DNA from: Vibrio fortis
GTDB taxonomy: Bacteria > Pseudomonadota > Gammaproteobacteria > Enterobacterales > Vibrionaceae
Assembly: GCF_000695685.1 (NCBI RefSeq)
Contig: NZ_JFFR01000002.1
Span: 248,001-312,000, forward strand
Reading direction: 5' to 3'
DNA length: 64,000 bases
The position numbers and the translations under genes are program-made. Under the pieces are notes generated by a model, which saw nothing but the letters and a program-made list of their open reading frames with translations, did no database searches and was not told the DNA's origin. This document shows, piece after piece, positions 26,604-35,379 of this stretch (positions are counted from its first letter, which is position 1; each line of letters begins with the position of its first letter).

Positions 26604-27434
26604 TTATCCTTTAACAGCGCCGGCAACGAGGCCAGATACGATCTTCTTCTGGAAGAAAATGATCAACGCGACGATAGGCAGTGTGATTGAAACTGCACCT
26701 GCAGCCGTCATCGACCAGTATTTAATGTCATCTGCACCAAACTGCGAGATTGCGACTGGCATCGTAGCGGCATTGGTTGCAGTCAACGTGAGTGGAATTA
26801 AGAACTCGTTATAAGCAAGTAAGAAAGTGAACAGGCCAGTGGTAATGATGCCCGGCCACATCACAGGGACGATGGCTTTAGCAAACGCTTGGAATTGATT
26901 ACAACCGTCCATCATTGCTGACTCTTCAAGTTCTTTAGGTATGTTCATGAAGAACGAGCGCATCATCCAGATGGTGAAAGGTTGGTTTATCGCAACCAGA
27001 ACCAGAATTAACACGATGTGTGTGTCATATAGCCCCACCATACGAGTGAACTCGTAGTAAGGGATTAAGAACACAGTGTGAGGCAATGAACGGAAAACGA
27101 GTGCCAACATCAGTAACCAGAAACCTAGTTTTCCAGGGTAGCGTGCTAATGCGTAACCTGCGAAACAGCCAATGGTTAGCGAGATAACCACCACGCCTAG
27201 CGTTACAATTACGGAGTTAATCAAGAACTCACTGAATCCAAACTCAAGCCATAGGTTGGCGTAGTTGGTTGCGGTTGGTTCAAATACCCACACTGGCGGA
27301 TTAGAGAACGCATCTACCGGGTTTTTAATGGACGTCATGATGGTCCAGAAAAATGGGAAGGCACAAAATAGGACCCACAAGCCCATGATTCCATATACCA
27401 TCATTCGTTGAATATTTAGGTTACTTGGGTTCAT
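26604..27434 (-). CDS. ABC transporter permease, carbohydrate type (MalG-like)
   Basis: A 276-residue inner-membrane permease with about six transmembrane helices. The EAA loop reads ELEESAMMDGCNQFQAFAKA, followed by IVPVMWPGIITTGLFTFLLAYNEFL, the CUT1 sugar-permease signature. Start and stop overlap by 4 bp with the companion permease gene, implying coupled translation. It would form the channel with that partner and the UgpC-type ATPase. The imported compound is probably a sugar, oligosaccharide or polyol, but this is family inference. Confidence 0.9.
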   Translation of the reverse strand: MNPSNLNIQRMMVYGIMGLWVLFCAFPFFWTIMTSIKNPVDAFSNPPVWVFEPTATNYANLWLEFGFSEFLINSVIVTLGVVVISLTIGCFAGYALARYPGKLGFWLLMLALVFRSLPHTVFLIPYYEFTRMVGLYDTHIVLILVLVAINQPFTIWMMRSFFMNIPKELEESAMMDGCNQFQAFAKAIVPVMWPGIITTGLFTFLLAYNEFLIPLTLTATNAATMPVAISQFGADDIKYWSMTAAGAVSITLPIVALIIFFQKKIVSGLVAGAVKG

Positions 27435-28288
27435 GCGCGAATTCCTTTTTGCTCTTTATAAGTCAGGTATAAGAAAGGGATCAAAAGTACGAAAATACCA
27501 AGCATCGTCAGTACTGAGACCGCACTTCCTTTCGCGACAGCATCTTGAACAATACCAACGCGATAGTTGTAGTACATCAGTGTTTCTGTAGCGTTGAGCC
27601 CGCCTGTCATTACTGCGACTGAGTCAAAGAGGCGATAGGCATCCATGATACAGATCATCGAAATAAACAGAGTCAGCGGCTGCAACGCTGGAATAACAAC
27701 GTGCTTAATTTGATCCCATTGATGTGCGCCGTCGAGCACTGACGACTCCAACGTGTCCTGTGGAATAGCTTGCAAGCCCGCAAAGAACACGATGGCTGCA
27801 AATGGCGTTACCTGCCAAATCCCATAAAAGATGATGAGTGCACGTGACTCAAACACATCACTGAACCAATAGACTTGGATACCAACTAAGTTGAGAAGGT
27901 AAGTGATGTAGCCAAAGTCTTGAAACAGCCATGAGAAAATCAAAGTACCAACAACAGGCGTCACTACGAAGGGCAGGAGAGTTGCGGCCATGAAAATGCC
28001 ACGTATCTTCTGACTCAGTTTATTGAGTGCTAGTGCGACAATGAAGCCGAGCACCAAAACACTCACCACGACACACACGGTGTAGATAAACGTGAACTCA
28101 AAGGCTGACCAAAACGCCTCATCTTGCAGGATGTCTAAGTAGTTCTCTAAGCCGACGTAGCGTAACTCACCTTTAAAGTTGAATCGGTTCAACGATAAGT
28201 AGAGAGTCATCACCAATGGCGCGGCCATAAGTAGCGACATTGATGCGATTGACGGGCCGGAGAAACTTAAGAAATTACGTAAATTCAT
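27431..28288 (-). CDS. ABC transporter permease, carbohydrate type (UgpA/MalF-like)
   Basis: A 285-residue inner-membrane permease with about six helices. The EAA loop contains IPQDTLESSVLDGAHQWDQI, then HVVIPALQPLTLFISMICI. It pairs with the MalG-like permease encoded just after it (4-bp overlap) and follows the binding protein by 9 bp. The N-terminus lacks the extra periplasmic loop of MalF and fits the shorter UgpA/LacF type. Confidence 0.9.
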   Translation of the reverse strand: MNLRNFLSFSGPSIASMSLLMAAPLVMTLYLSLNRFNFKGELRYVGLENYLDILQDEAFWSAFEFTFIYTVCVVVSVLVLGFIVALALNKLSQKIRGIFMAATLLPFVVTPVVGTLIFSWLFQDFGYITYLLNLVGIQVYWFSDVFESRALIIFYGIWQVTPFAAIVFFAGLQAIPQDTLESSVLDGAHQWDQIKHVVIPALQPLTLFISMICIMDAYRLFDSVAVMTGGLNATETLMYYNYRVGIVQDAVAKGSAVSVLTMLGIFVLLIPFLYLTYKEQKGIRA

Positions 28289-28297
28289 GACTGCTCC

Positions 28298-29581
28298 TTA
28301 GTCAATGTAACCTTGTGCTCTTGCTTCTTTGTAATAGCCCTCAGCGGCTTCATTCAGTGCAACTTCAATGCTTGTCTTGCCGCGAAGTGCATCTGGTAAC
28401 TTGTTACCAATCTCGGTATGCGCTAAACCGTAATAGCCTTCAGTCGGGAATGGCTTCGCACCTTTCTCAATCATTTCTGCAAGCGCACCCAAGTAACGAT
28501 ATTGCTCACCCTCTACTTGGTTTGCAGATTGACGAGCTAAGAAAGCCAAATCCGCGCCTTCTTTCATGTTCTCTTTGCTCATAGACTCCATCATGACCTT
28601 AAATACCAATTCACGGTCAGCATTCAAGCGATGAGGGAATACGTACCCATCCCAGAATATACTTGTTGATGGGATAGAAGTGGTCTTGTTCGCCGTTGGT
28701 GCCATTGAATAGTTCACCTTGCCGACAACTTTAGAGACTTGGTCGTTATCCATTTCTGCAGCGCGCGTCGCCCATACGTTACCCATTGCAGCTTTGTCTT
28801 GTTGGAAGTTAACCATGACTAAGTCGTTCGAGAGAGATAGCGCGTTAGGAGACATAAGTGGCAGTAACGACTTCAGAATATTGGCTGCTTCAATGCCTTT
28901 TTCACCATCAAACAGAGGCTTACCATCTTTATCGAAGTATTGACCACCTAGAGACAAGTAGATGTTGGTGAACTCAGTTGCTAGGTTCCAACCTTTACCC
29001 ATAGCTTGTGAAAGTGGATATTGAATACCAGCCTCTTGGAGAGCCTCGCCTGTGGTCACTACGTCTTGATAGGTTTGCGGAACCTCTAAGTTATGTTTGT
29101 CGAATAAGTCTTGGCGGTAGAAAAATTCTTGCATGTTCAGTTGAATTGGCAGTGCGTAGATTTCGCCATCGTGCGTTGCAAGGTCCCAAATGCTCGGTGG
29201 GATATCAGCTAAGTCGTATTCGTCCCAGTATTTCTCAACAAGGTCAGTGATCGGTTGAATTTGCTCTTTCAGTAAGAACTCATGGTAGCTCTGAGCGGAT
29301 ACTTGAATAACATCATAAGGAGAGTTACCACGACGGCTGGAAAGTACGATGCGAGCTTGCTCTTGAACAGCGCTTCCACCAACCAATTTGTTTTTGATCT
29401 CGAGTGATGACGTTTCACACTCTTTCATCTTATCGGAAAAATGCTTCAGTACTGGGTAGCTGTTTGAAAGCAGTGAAATTTTTCCTTTCGCTTCTAAGTC
29501 GCCTAAGTCACAAGCAGCATAGCTTGGTGCAGATAAAATAGCGCCGGTACAGATAGCAAGTAGCGATAATGTTCTTTTCAT
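28298..29581 (-). CDS. ABC transporter periplasmic solute-binding protein (family 1)
   Basis: A 427-residue periplasmic protein with a clear signal peptide (MKRTLSLLAICTGAILSAPS then YAAC). The body shows the family-1 bacterial solute-binding pattern: PYDVIQVSAQSYHEFL, GEIYALPIQLNMQEFFYR, PQTYQDVVTTGEALQEAG and DKAAMGNVWATRAAEM. Such proteins bind mono- and oligosaccharides, polyols or glycerol-phosphate. Ligand residues cannot be assigned by eye. It lies between the ATPase gene and the permeases in one operon. Confidence 0.9.
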   Translation of the reverse strand: MKRTLSLLAICTGAILSAPSYAACDLGDLEAKGKISLLSNSYPVLKHFSDKMKECETSSLEIKNKLVGGSAVQEQARIVLSSRRGNSPYDVIQVSAQSYHEFLLKEQIQPITDLVEKYWDEYDLADIPPSIWDLATHDGEIYALPIQLNMQEFFYRQDLFDKHNLEVPQTYQDVVTTGEALQEAGIQYPLSQAMGKGWNLATEFTNIYLSLGGQYFDKDGKPLFDGEKGIEAANILKSLLPLMSPNALSLSNDLVMVNFQQDKAAMGNVWATRAAEMDNDQVSKVVGKVNYSMAPTANKTTSIPSTSIFWDGYVFPHRLNADRELVFKVMMESMSKENMKEGADLAFLARQSANQVEGEQYRYLGALAEMIEKGAKPFPTEGYYGLAHTEIGNKLPDALRGKTSIEVALNEAAEGYYKEARAQGYID

Positions 29582-29644
29582 TTTGGTATTCCTTTACTAC
29601 GTAATTTGTTGGTCGTAACCATCGTCAGGATGGTCTCAATGAGA

Positions 29645-30730
29645 TTAAGCGGCTTGGATGCAATCGGTCGTTTCGTCGCGATAGATACGTTGCTCTGATT
29701 CCGTGTCAAAGAGGTAGGTGTGCTCAAGGTTGAACTTAAAGCCGACACGATCACCCATTCCCACAGTGCAATGCTTGTCTGTTCGACAGATAACGTAATG
29801 CTCGTCAACTTGAACTGTGATCAAAGTACATTCACCGGTCATCTCGACCGAATAAACGTCACCGTATAGATGGCTTTCTTCGACTGGACATAAAGCCACG
29901 TCTTCAGGGCGTACACCGAGGGTTACAGCATCATTGTCTTCACTGTTGAAGCCCGGTACTGAACAACTCACACCAGAGAAAACGCCGCCTTCTAACTTAC
30001 CTTTGATGAAGTTCATACCCGGTGAACCGATGAAGCTTGCAACAAATAGACTTGCTGGATTGTTGTAGATCTCTTTAGGCGTATCGAGTTGTTGGATTTT
30101 GCCTTGGTAAAGGACAGCGACTCGGTCAGCTAATGTCATCGCTTCGATCTGATCGTGTGTTACGTACACGGTCGTGCGTTGGAATTCGTGATGTAGATTT
30201 TTAAGAAGTGCACGCATTGAAACACGCAGCTTCGCATCTAAGTTGGATAGAGGCTCATCCATTAGGAACATGCGTGGTTCACGAACAATCGCGCGCGCTA
30301 GTGCCACACGTTGACGCTGACCACCAGAAAGTGTGGCAGGCTTGCGGTCTAGAAGGTGTTCTAATTCAACACGCTTGGCTGCACGCATTACGCGATCGTG
30401 CAGCTCTTCTTTTGGAACTCGTTGCATCTCAAGAGGGAAGGCAATGTTGCCATAAACGGTTTTTTGAGGGTAAAGGCCGTAGCTTTGGAAAACCATCGCG
30501 ATGTCGCGATCTCTAGGGTGCGTATCATTAACGTACTCACCATCGATGTAGACTTCTCCTTCACTTGGAGTGTCGAGCCCAGCGATCATTCGCATGGTCG
30601 TTGTTTTGCCACAACCTGATGGGCCCAACAAAACCAGAAATTCTTTGTCTTTAATTTCTAACGACAAGTCATTAATGGCGGTGAAGTTGTCCCAGTATTT
30701 CTTAATGTTCTTGAGTGAAACTGATGCCAT
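29645..30730 (-). CDS. ABC transporter ATP-binding protein (UgpC/MalK type)
   Basis: A 361-residue ATPase. Walker A GPSGCGKTT, Q-loop MVFQSYGLYPQ, signature LSGGQRQRVALARA, Walker B MFLMDEPLSNLD and the H-loop YVTHDQ are intact. A C-terminal TOBE/OB region (LGVRPEDVAL) follows, as in CUT1 importers. ATG 30730 is preferred over ATG 30742, since GGAG lies 7 bases upstream and the family begins MA-x-V. It is first gene of the operon ATPase, binding protein, permeases, three SnoaL genes. A 20-bp LacI-type palindrome lies 29 bp upstream. Confidence 0.93.
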   Translation of the reverse strand: MASVSLKNIKKYWDNFTAINDLSLEIKDKEFLVLLGPSGCGKTTTMRMIAGLDTPSEGEVYIDGEYVNDTHPRDRDIAMVFQSYGLYPQKTVYGNIAFPLEMQRVPKEELHDRVMRAAKRVELEHLLDRKPATLSGGQRQRVALARAIVREPRMFLMDEPLSNLDAKLRVSMRALLKNLHHEFQRTTVYVTHDQIEAMTLADRVAVLYQGKIQQLDTPKEIYNNPASLFVASFIGSPGMNFIKGKLEGGVFSGVSCSVPGFNSEDNDAVTLGVRPEDVALCPVEESHLYGDVYSVEMTGECTLITVQVDEHYVICRTDKHCTVGMGDRVGFKFNLEHTYLFDTESEQRIYRDETTDCIQAA

Positions 30731-30758
30731 GATTTGCTCCATGCGTGTTTGAATTTAA

Positions 30759-30778
30759 TTTTGCATACGAATCCATTT
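30759..30778. promoter_or_regulatory. LacI-type operator O1 before the ABC operon
   Basis: TTTTGCATACGAATCCATTT. The core TGCATACGAATCCA (30762-30775) has the central CG and mirrored half-sites expected of LacI-family operators, and the core is identical to that of the TRAP operator. It lies 29 bp before the ATPase start. I infer binding by the LacI-family protein encoded at 34.3-35.3 kb. Confidence 0.75.
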
Positions 30779-30966
30779 TGGCAAAAGAGAATTAAACAGC
30801 AACATATAATTAACAATTTATACATCTTCATATCAATAGTGTGTGAGGAGTCATATTCAGACCATTTTATAATGTTGTTTAGATAATAACCGGTTGACAT
30901 TGTACAAAGCTTGAGCGAATAAGGGCTTGAGTGTATTTTGGATAGGTATGCACAAGTGCGGTGCAA

Positions 30967-30994
30967 CGAAAAAGTGAGCCGACTGGCTCACTTT
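30967..30994 (-). terminator. Terminator of the TRAP operon (minus strand)
   Basis: AAAGTGAGCC 30971-30980 pairs perfectly with GGCTCACTTT 30985-30994 (4-nt loop). Read on the minus strand it ends in a T tract. It lies 27 bp beyond the dctM-type stop. Confidence 0.88.
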
Positions 30995-31021
30995 ATTGGA
31001 AAGAAGATGTTAAGGGCAATG

Positions 31022-32302
31022 CTAGCCCAATAAATTGGGTAGTGTCAGTGATATCGCAGGGACAAAAGTGATGATCATTAACGCAACCAACATGGCACCA
31101 ATCCAACCAAGTATGGCTCTCGATAAAGACTCTATCGGCACATTACCGACTTGACTGGCCATGAAGAGATTCGCGCCAAGTGGTGGTGTCACAAAGCCAA
31201 TGGCTAAGTTAACAATCATAACGATACCGAAGTGAATTGGGTCCATTCCTAGTGCGGTAACAATAGGCAACAATATTGGAGTTAAAATAACGATTGCAGC
31301 TAAGGTCTCCATGAATGTACCAACGATTAGAAGCAATGCGGTGATACATAGCAAAATCAGCAACTTATTCTCTGTGATAGACAGAATAAACTGGGCGATT
31401 TCAGTTGGAAGGCGCTCAAGTGTCAGAATGCGCCCAAAGGTGACCGATGCGCCGACAATCACAAGTACCGCGCCTACAAGCAACGAAGATTCAAGAATGA
31501 TCTTCACGACCTTTTTGTAATCAAGCTCTTTGTAGACAAACATGCCAAAGAACAGACCGTACAAAACGCCAATGGCTGCTGACTCTGTTGGGGTAAATAT
31601 CCCTGAGTAGATGCCACCCAGAATGATGACGGGTAGCAACATTGCCCAAATCGCTTCTCTTAATGCGGTGATACGTTCAGACCAAGAGGCCTTTTTCTCG
31701 TTACCTTTGTAACCACGAATCTTGGAGACGATAAGGCAGTAGCCAATCAGCACCAAACCGACGACTAAACCGGGAACAATACCAGCCATGAACATCTTGG
31801 TGACGGAAACTTCAGCGGTAATTGCATAAACGATCATCACAACCGATGGTGGAATAATCACTCCGATACCGCCAGAAGAGGCGATAAGTGCGCCAGCAAA
31901 GCTCCGGTCGTAACCTTTTTTAACCATGGATGGAATCATGGTTAAACCAATAGCGGCCACCGTTGCTGAGCCAGTACCTGAGATTGAAGCGAAGAACATA
32001 CAAGCAACAATTGCAACGATACCTAATCCACCAGTAAAGTGACCGAAGAACACTTCAGCAACATGCAAAAGACGCTTCGATATTCCGCCTTGGCTCATTA
32101 AGTTACCAGCAAGTGTAAATAGGACAACAGCCAACAGTGGGAAGGAATCAAGGCCAGTAACTAAGCCTTGAACCAAGAATTCGATGTTTAGGAAAGGTAG
32201 GCTCAATATTGCGAGCATACTCGCACCCGCAAGAGCGATACCAACAGGAACCCCGATAAGCAATAACAGACCGAAACTACCAAACAGAAGAGCAGACGTC
32301 AT
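31022..32302 (-). CDS. TRAP transporter large permease (DctM-like)
   Basis: A 426-residue inner-membrane protein with about 12 helices. The family signatures GSGSATVAAIGLTMIPSM, GGIGVIIPPSVVMIVYA and FVTPPLGANLFMAS are clear. It carries out sodium-driven uptake of organic acids or similar solutes, fed by the periplasmic DctP-like protein. Its start overlaps the stop of the small permease gene by 4 bp (ATGA). Confidence 0.94.
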   Translation of the reverse strand: MTSALLFGSFGLLLLIGVPVGIALAGASMLAILSLPFLNIEFLVQGLVTGLDSFPLLAVVLFTLAGNLMSQGGISKRLLHVAEVFFGHFTGGLGIVAIVACMFFASISGTGSATVAAIGLTMIPSMVKKGYDRSFAGALIASSGGIGVIIPPSVVMIVYAITAEVSVTKMFMAGIVPGLVVGLVLIGYCLIVSKIRGYKGNEKKASWSERITALREAIWAMLLPVIILGGIYSGIFTPTESAAIGVLYGLFFGMFVYKELDYKKVVKIILESSLLVGAVLVIVGASVTFGRILTLERLPTEIAQFILSITENKLLILLCITALLLIVGTFMETLAAIVILTPILLPIVTALGMDPIHFGIVMIVNLAIGFVTPPLGANLFMASQVGNVPIESLSRAILGWIGAMLVALMIITFVPAISLTLPNLLG

Positions 32303-32862
32303 AGGCTTAGCTCCAATAGGCGATTAGAAGTACGATGCTTCGCTTTCAAATGACGATAGCGACGCTGGGTGAAACGTTCTGATTTAGGTGAGTAAGCGAT
32401 AATTGAAATGCGTTTATTGATGCTTACAACCAATCGAATCGCACTTAAGATGGCGCATACAAGTACTGAGGCGTATAGGCACGCAATCGGGATCTCCATA
32501 GCTGGCGCGATTTGCCCTAGCTTTAGGCTGCGTCCAATCACCGTAAACCCAAACCATGCCACCGTGCAGCTAAACGCCAAATAGATGAGGTCTGATAGGA
32601 TTAAACTGTAGTGCGCTAGGTTACCCGGTAACTTATCGATAAAAAGACGGATACGGATGTGTCTATCATCACGTATACAGTAACTAATGCTTAAGTACAT
32701 CGCCCAAACGAACAGGTAACGAGCGAGCTCTTCCGCCCAAGGAATTGAAGCGTCAAACAAGCGTAGCGTTATCTGTAAACAAAGCAGGGCAGTCATTAAA
32801 GTAATTGAGAATACGATGAGTGTTGGTTCGAAGTATCGGTCGAACAGGCGAAACCATTTCAT
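32299..32862 (-). CDS. TRAP transporter small permease (DctQ-like)
   Basis: A 187-residue inner-membrane protein with four predicted helices; WAEELARYLFVWAMYLSISYCIRDDRHIRI is split across helices 2 and 3 and is diagnostic of DctQ. ATG 32862 is preferred over the TTG 12 bp upstream because GGAG lies 7 bases before the ATG. The C-terminal tail is long and basic. It partners the large permease. Confidence 0.9.
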   Translation of the reverse strand: MKWFRLFDRYFEPTLIVFSITLMTALLCLQITLRLFDASIPWAEELARYLFVWAMYLSISYCIRDDRHIRIRLFIDKLPGNLAHYSLILSDLIYLAFSCTVAWFGFTVIGRSLKLGQIAPAMEIPIACLYASVLVCAILSAIRLVVSINKRISIIAYSPKSERFTQRRYRHLKAKHRTSNRLLELSL

Positions 32863-32907
32863 ACTTAACTCCAAAGAGAACTGAAAAGGGCGTCGAAGCC
32901 AATGAAT

Positions 32908-32950
32908 AAAAAGTGCCTCAGGCTTTAAGCAAGATAGCTAAAGCCTGAGG
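32908..32950 (-). terminator. Intercistronic hairpin between dctP-like and dctQ-like genes
   Basis: CCTCAGGCTTTA (32916-32927) pairs perfectly with TAAAGCCTGAGG (32939-32950), a 12-bp stem with an 11-nt loop. On the minus strand it is followed by CACTTTTTA. It lies 31 bp after the binding-protein stop. Such elements usually lower membrane-subunit expression relative to the binding protein, by partial termination or by protecting the upstream RNA. Confidence 0.75.
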
Positions 32951-32981
32951 TAGACGAGCGTTTGAACATTATGATCGGGAT

Positions 32982-33977
32982 TTAGAGTTGTTCTATTTCC
33001 GCAATCACGCTGTCAAATAGGTCTTCGCCCGTTTTGCTGCGTAGTTCTTGATAAACAGCAGCATTCATCTTCTCTTTCATTTGCGAGCGAACATCGGTTG
33101 GAACCACGTTAACCGTCATACCTTTCGCTTCAAGCTCTTTGATGACTTCTTGGTTTTGTGTAGCCGCTAACTGGCGTTGTTTAACAATCGTCTCTTGGCT
33201 TACTTCGTTAATAAGAGCCTGCTGGTCGCTTGGTAATGAGTCCCAGAACTCTTTGTTCATGAACAGAACATAGTTTGTGTAGATATGGTTCGTTAGAGAA
33301 AGGTACTCTTGTGCTTCATAGAAGCGTTCCGCGTAGATTGAGTAGACTGCACTCTCTTGTGAGTTGATGAGACCTTGTTGTAGCGAAGTAAATATCTCAC
33401 CCCAAGAGAGTGGCGTTGGTGCCGTGCCGACTGATTTCCAAGCACTGATTTGTGTTGGATTTGAAGCCGAACGAATCTTTAGGCTATTGAGATCTTCAAT
33501 GCTCTCGATAGGTTGTTTGTTGTTGGTGATGCTGCGAAAGCCAACTTCCATAAAGCCAAGACCGTGAAAACCTTTTGATTCCATAGAGTTGAGTAGAGGT
33601 TTACCGATCTTCTCACTATCGAGAGCTTTGTGTGCTTGAGCTTCATCTTCAAAGAGATAGAACACATCAAGGACATTAAACTCAGGCACATAGGGTGAAA
33701 GAAGTACTGACGCTCCAAACGTCATTTGTAAGTTGCCTTGTTGAACCAACTCAGTCGTTTCTCTTACGTCACCCAGTTGGCGAGCTGGGTAAATTTCGAC
33801 TTCCAGTTCACCGTTTGAGCGAGCTTCAAGTTCTTTTTCGAAGTGCAGCATCGCTTTATGTACTGGTGATGTTTCTTGGCTGTCGTGAGCAAGACGAATT
33901 ACATTATTTGCAAACGTATTCATGCTTGCAAGCGTTAAGCCGAGGGCAGTCATTGAGGTAAAGATTGCGCGTTTCAT
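32982..33977 (-). CDS. TRAP transporter periplasmic binding protein (DctP-like)
   Basis: A 331-residue periplasmic protein. Signal peptide MKRAIFTSMTALGLTLASM then NTFANN. The body has IRLAHDSQETSPVHKAMLHFE, VEIYPARQLGDVRETTELVQ and the ligand-arginine region FRSITNNKQPIESIEDLNSLKIR, where the conserved Arg normally clamps the carboxylate (or sulfonate) of the substrate. This implies an acidic ligand. It is first in the TRAP operon, with the attenuator hairpin behind it and a LacI-type operator in front. Confidence 0.93.
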   Translation of the reverse strand: MKRAIFTSMTALGLTLASMNTFANNVIRLAHDSQETSPVHKAMLHFEKELEARSNGELEVEIYPARQLGDVRETTELVQQGNLQMTFGASVLLSPYVPEFNVLDVFYLFEDEAQAHKALDSEKIGKPLLNSMESKGFHGLGFMEVGFRSITNNKQPIESIEDLNSLKIRSASNPTQISAWKSVGTAPTPLSWGEIFTSLQQGLINSQESAVYSIYAERFYEAQEYLSLTNHIYTNYVLFMNKEFWDSLPSDQQALINEVSQETIVKQRQLAATQNQEVIKELEAKGMTVNVVPTDVRSQMKEKMNAAVYQELRSKTGEDLFDSVIAEIEQL

Positions 33978-34066
33978 TGTTCTTCCTTGTTCGTCACATG
34001 ACTTTTATGTGCATTCATTTGAGTCATGTTGGTCAGTGGGTTATTTATCCGCACTTCATATCCTAA

Positions 34067-34086
34067 TTTTGCATACGAATCCAAAA
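34067..34086. promoter_or_regulatory. LacI-type operator O2 before the TRAP operon
   Basis: TTTTGCATACGAATCCAAAA, a 20-bp imperfect palindrome centred on CG. It overlaps a minus-strand promoter: -35 TTGACT (complement of 34106-34111), 17-bp spacer and -10 TATTTT (complement of 34083-34088). This layout fits direct repression at the -10/start region. Confidence 0.8.
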
Positions 34087-34175
34087 TATAAACACATGAC
34101 TAACAAGTCAATAACAAATCGGCCGGATTGATAACGAAGTGAATAGTAATCGGTGAATTTTTAGACGAGATCACA

Positions 34176-34207
34176 GAAAGAAGCCCTAACGTTAAATTAG
34201 GGCTTCT
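34176..34207 (-). terminator. Terminator of the LacI-family gene (minus strand)
   Basis: AGAAGCCCTAA (34179-34189) pairs with TTAGGGCTTCT (34197-34207), an 11-bp stem with a 7-nt loop and a short T-rich tail on the minus strand. It lies about 70 bp after the lacI-type stop. Confidence 0.75.
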
Positions 34208-34276
34208 AGTCTAGATTTACTTGCTGAATGTTGGGCGGGTATAGCCTCGGTGATGTCAATATCTTGAAATCGCTCC

Positions 34277-35275
34277 TCAATTGATTTGAGTACTGCCACG
34301 CTCAATGATGGTGCCTGATTCGAGTAGGTATTCGCCTTTCGCATCAACATTGTCGTTGATACGTTGCATAAGATCCTCAACGGCGCTTTGAACGATTTTG
34401 TCGACAGGCTGAGCAATCGTTGTGAGATCATAACTTGGCCACGACGCCATTGGGATATCATCGACGCCCATAATGGCGAAGTCTTGTGGGATATTACATC
34501 CAAGCTGTCTCAAGCCATCAATTACACCCATAGCTAAGATGTCATTTGCACAGAAAACAGCATCAGGTTTGGATGTGTGTTCAAGTAGCGCTTTTGCTGC
34601 CTCTAAGCCGGCTTCAAAACTGTATTTTGCATTGATGAAGATAGGGGATGCTGCTTCGTGCGCTTTCGCTGTTTCGGAAAAACCAAGCCAACGCTTGTCA
34701 CTGGTCATTGAACCAGCGTCACCACTTACATAAGCTAGCTGCTTGTAGCCTTTTTCAAGTAGATATTCCGCGGCTTGTGTACCGGCTCTTTGGTTATCGA
34801 GACCAGCACTGTTGGCATTGATACCTTCTGTATAGCGGTTGATGAGGCTCAAGTGAACACCAAACTTTTCACATTGAGCAAAGGCGCGAGAAGTAAGACG
34901 ACTTGTGGCAATGATTAATCCATCCACTTGATATTCGATCGCCCTTGAAATCGCGAGATCCAGGTCATCTTTATCAATAGGACATAAAACAACTTGTCCG
35001 CCACGCTTTTGAATTTCCATTGCAAGAGCACGCGATTGTAAATCGTACATTGGGTTTGACTCACTATCCAAAGCAATAGCGACTAAACCTGAACGGTTGG
35101 ATATCAAGCTTCTCGCGATAGCATTTGGTGTGTATCCAAGCTTAGCTGCGGCGTCCATAACCATTTTTCGTTTCTTTTCACTGATACTCGCAGTCGGGCT
35201 AAATGCACGAGAAACGGTTGATTGAGAAACGCCAAGCATTTTGGCGACATCAATAGAGGTAACTTTGGCTTTTAT
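34277..35275 (-). CDS. LacI-family transcriptional regulator, apparent ATA start
   Basis: A 332-residue repressor-type protein. The helix-turn-helix reads KVTSIDVAKMLGVSQSTVSR, followed by hinge helix YTPNAIARSL and a periplasmic-binding-like effector domain (GLVAIALDSESNPMYDLQ, AVFCANDILAMGVIDGL, IMGVDDIPMASW). The first ATG (35239) would delete the first DNA-binding helix, which is intact in the same frame upstream. The frame is bounded by a TAA stop and then a strong AAGGAG site (complement of 35284-35289). Eight bases after it lies ATA (35275-35273) exactly where ATG is expected. So translation probably starts at ATA, or the base is a mutation or error. It likely controls the surrounding island through operators O1-O4. 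Confidence 0.8.
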   Translation of the reverse strand: MKAKVTSIDVAKMLGVSQSTVSRAFSPTASISEKKRKMVMDAAAKLGYTPNAIARSLISNRSGLVAIALDSESNPMYDLQSRALAMEIQKRGGQVVLCPIDKDDLDLAISRAIEYQVDGLIIATSRLTSRAFAQCEKFGVHLSLINRYTEGINANSAGLDNQRAGTQAAEYLLEKGYKQLAYVSGDAGSMTSDKRWLGFSETAKAHEAASPIFINAKYSFEAGLEAAKALLEHTSKPDAVFCANDILAMGVIDGLRQLGCNIPQDFAIMGVDDIPMASWPSYDLTTIAQPVDKIVQSAVEDLMQRINDNVDAKGEYLLESGTIIERGSTQIN

Positions 35276-35342
35276 GGTGAATTCTCCTTAATTCGCAACC
35301 TTTCTAAGCGTAAGGCAAGACGAAATGAGCGTCGTTTGATAA

Positions 35343-35357
35343 TTACAATACGTGTAA
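35343..35357. promoter_or_regulatory. Palindrome TTACA-N5-TGTAA upstream of the LacI-family gene
   Basis: TTACAATACGTGTAA is a 5-5-5 dyad located 68 bp before the regulator start and 23 bp past the aldolase stop. It differs from operators O1-O4, so it may be bound by another factor or be chance in AT-rich DNA. Confidence 0.3.
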
Positions 35358-35379
35358 CTTTTGAAATAACAAAGAAAAT

